Origin: Thermococcus guaymasensis DSM 11113
GTDB lineage: Archaea; Methanobacteriota_B; Thermococci; Thermococcales; Thermococcaceae
NCBI RefSeq assembly: GCF_000816105.1
Contig: NZ_CP007140.1
Span: 310,001 to 374,000, forward strand
DNA: 64,000 nucleotides
Direction: 5' to 3'
Shown here: piece by piece, positions 63,630 to 64,000 of the stretch
Position numbering within the stretch: the stretch's first letter is position 1
Layout of the letters: every line of letters starts with the position of its first letter
The notes under the pieces: model-generated
Told to the model about the DNA's origin: nothing
Database searches by the model: none
Seen by the model: the letters and a program-made list of their open reading frames with translations, nothing else
Program-made: the position numbers and the translations under genes

Positions 63630-64000
63630 TTACGCTCGTTGTGCCTTTGCACCGCCCGTGAGCTCCTCCATCCAGGCCAGGTATTTCCGTGCAACTTCAT
63701 CGTTGTAGGGGCCGTTGTAGCTTAACTTTCCGCCCTCAAGGACGATCATCTGGTCTATCCCCATGTTCAGCGGGATGTGGCTGGCGATCACGAGGGTCGT
63801 CTTCTTCGGGAGGTCGGAAAGGGCGCGGGCTATGATTATCCTGCTTTCGGCGTCGAGACCGCTGAAGGGCTCGTCCATGAGGATGAGCTCCCTGCCGCTG
63901 GAGAGGGGTTCTATCATCGAGACCCTTCTTCTCAGCCCCTTTGACAGTTCGCCTATCCTCTTGAAGGTATGCTCTTCGAGTTTGAGCAGCTTTACGGCTT
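63630..64000 (-). CDS. ABC transporter ATP-binding protein, 5' end beyond window
   Basis: The frame enters from base 64000 and ends at TGA near 63630, giving about 123 visible C-terminal codons. The ABC signature region ELSKGLRRRV, Walker B LILMDEPFSGLD and the switch histidine ASHIPLN are present; the Walker A part lies outside. It is probably an ABC-2 type exporter ATPase. The short Ala/Gly-rich tail (GGAKAQRA) is unremarkable. Confidence 0.88.
   Translation of the reverse strand, partial: AVKLLKLEEHTFKRIGELSKGLRRRVSMIEPLSSGRELILMDEPFSGLDAESRIIIARALSDLPKKTTLVIASHIPLNMGIDQMIVLEGGKLSYNGPYNDEVARKYLAWMEELTGGAKAQRA

Overview
The window is chromosomal DNA from a hyperthermophilic euryarchaeon of the order Thermococcales, most probably the genus Thermococcus. 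The basis is gene content and order: RPA41-RPA14-RPA32, an unsplit RNA polymerase B subunit with A' and A'' genes, an archaeal histone, a tungsten aldehyde ferredoxin oxidoreductase with its radical SAM maturase, a fused di-myo-inositol phosphate synthase, archaeal FtsZ, GTP-dependent PEP carboxykinase, Thermococcales-type TGM operators, TATA/BRE promoters and GGTGAT/GGAGGTG ribosome binding sites. The species cannot be named from the sequence alone. Genes are tightly packed on both strands. I see no rRNA, CRISPR array, insertion sequence or provirus, and no gene-free stretch longer than about 260 bases.

Layout. 1-6.2 kb: the RPA operon (first gene cut by the window edge), an ether-lipid prenyltransferase, a Clp1-type RNA kinase, an Lrp-like regulator, EngB and a barrel/coiled-coil protein. 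6.3-12 kb: tRNA-Leu(TAG), histone, a B12-binding radical SAM protein, a small Toprim protein joined to DnaG, and GluRS. 11.9-18 kb: a carbon-metabolism block with glucan phosphorylase, PEP carboxykinase and a short, apparently inactive phosphohexomutase relative, followed by thymidylate kinase. Sugar-regulon (TGM) sites lie before the phosphorylase and the mutase-like gene. 18-27.8 kb: the rpoH-rpoB-rpoA1-rpoA2-rpl30e-nusA-rps12-rps7 transcription/translation operon. 28-31.4 kb: an unknown protein, a phosphodiesterase-like enzyme and the NreA repair factor. 31.6-34.9 kb: aor-moaD-cmo for tungsten enzyme assembly. 34.9-36.7 kb: a tRNA cluster (Ser, Cys, Lys, Leu) around a DEAD-box helicase.

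36.7-42.3 kb: small membrane proteins, an aminotransferase, the KEOPS subunit Cgi121, then a ribbon-helix-helix gene, ftsZ, a ParA ATPase and an overlapping second small DNA-binding-like partner. This looks like a chromosome-segregation and cell-division island. 41.9-46.6 kb (minus): ribL, a PUA protein, pyrF, a winged-helix protein and the di-myo-inositol phosphate genes ino1 and ipct-dipps; a myo-inositol 3-kinase lies 8 kb away. 46.7-50.5 kb: diphthamide ligase, a DUF104/VapC toxin-antitoxin pair, a gene-tail remnant and an ABC exporter. 50.5-64 kb: a mixed housekeeping/accessory segment. It contains Mth938, NERD, Nudix, DUF998, PPC, QueD-like, inositol kinase and glyoxylate reductase genes, a heavily damaged aminotransferase pseudogene, an rRNA/tRNA uridine methyltransferase, an AAA ATPase, intein-free aIF5B, a membrane protein gene interrupted by one in-frame TAG, Ndk and the edge of another ABC ATPase.

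Several groups work together. Polymerase, NusA-like, L30e, S12 and S7 form one expression unit. Ino1, IPCT/DIPPS and the inositol kinase belong to inositol-phosphate solute metabolism. Glucan phosphorylase and the mutase-like gene appear to share a sugar-responsive operator arrangement. AOR, MoaD-like protein and Cmo form a tungstopterin module. The most notable items are the ParA/RHH/FtsZ island, the paired TGM-controlled genes including a pseudoenzyme, the aminotransferase pseudogene and the amber-split membrane gene. Start sites were often moved inward from the longest frame to the codon with a proper ribosome binding site.
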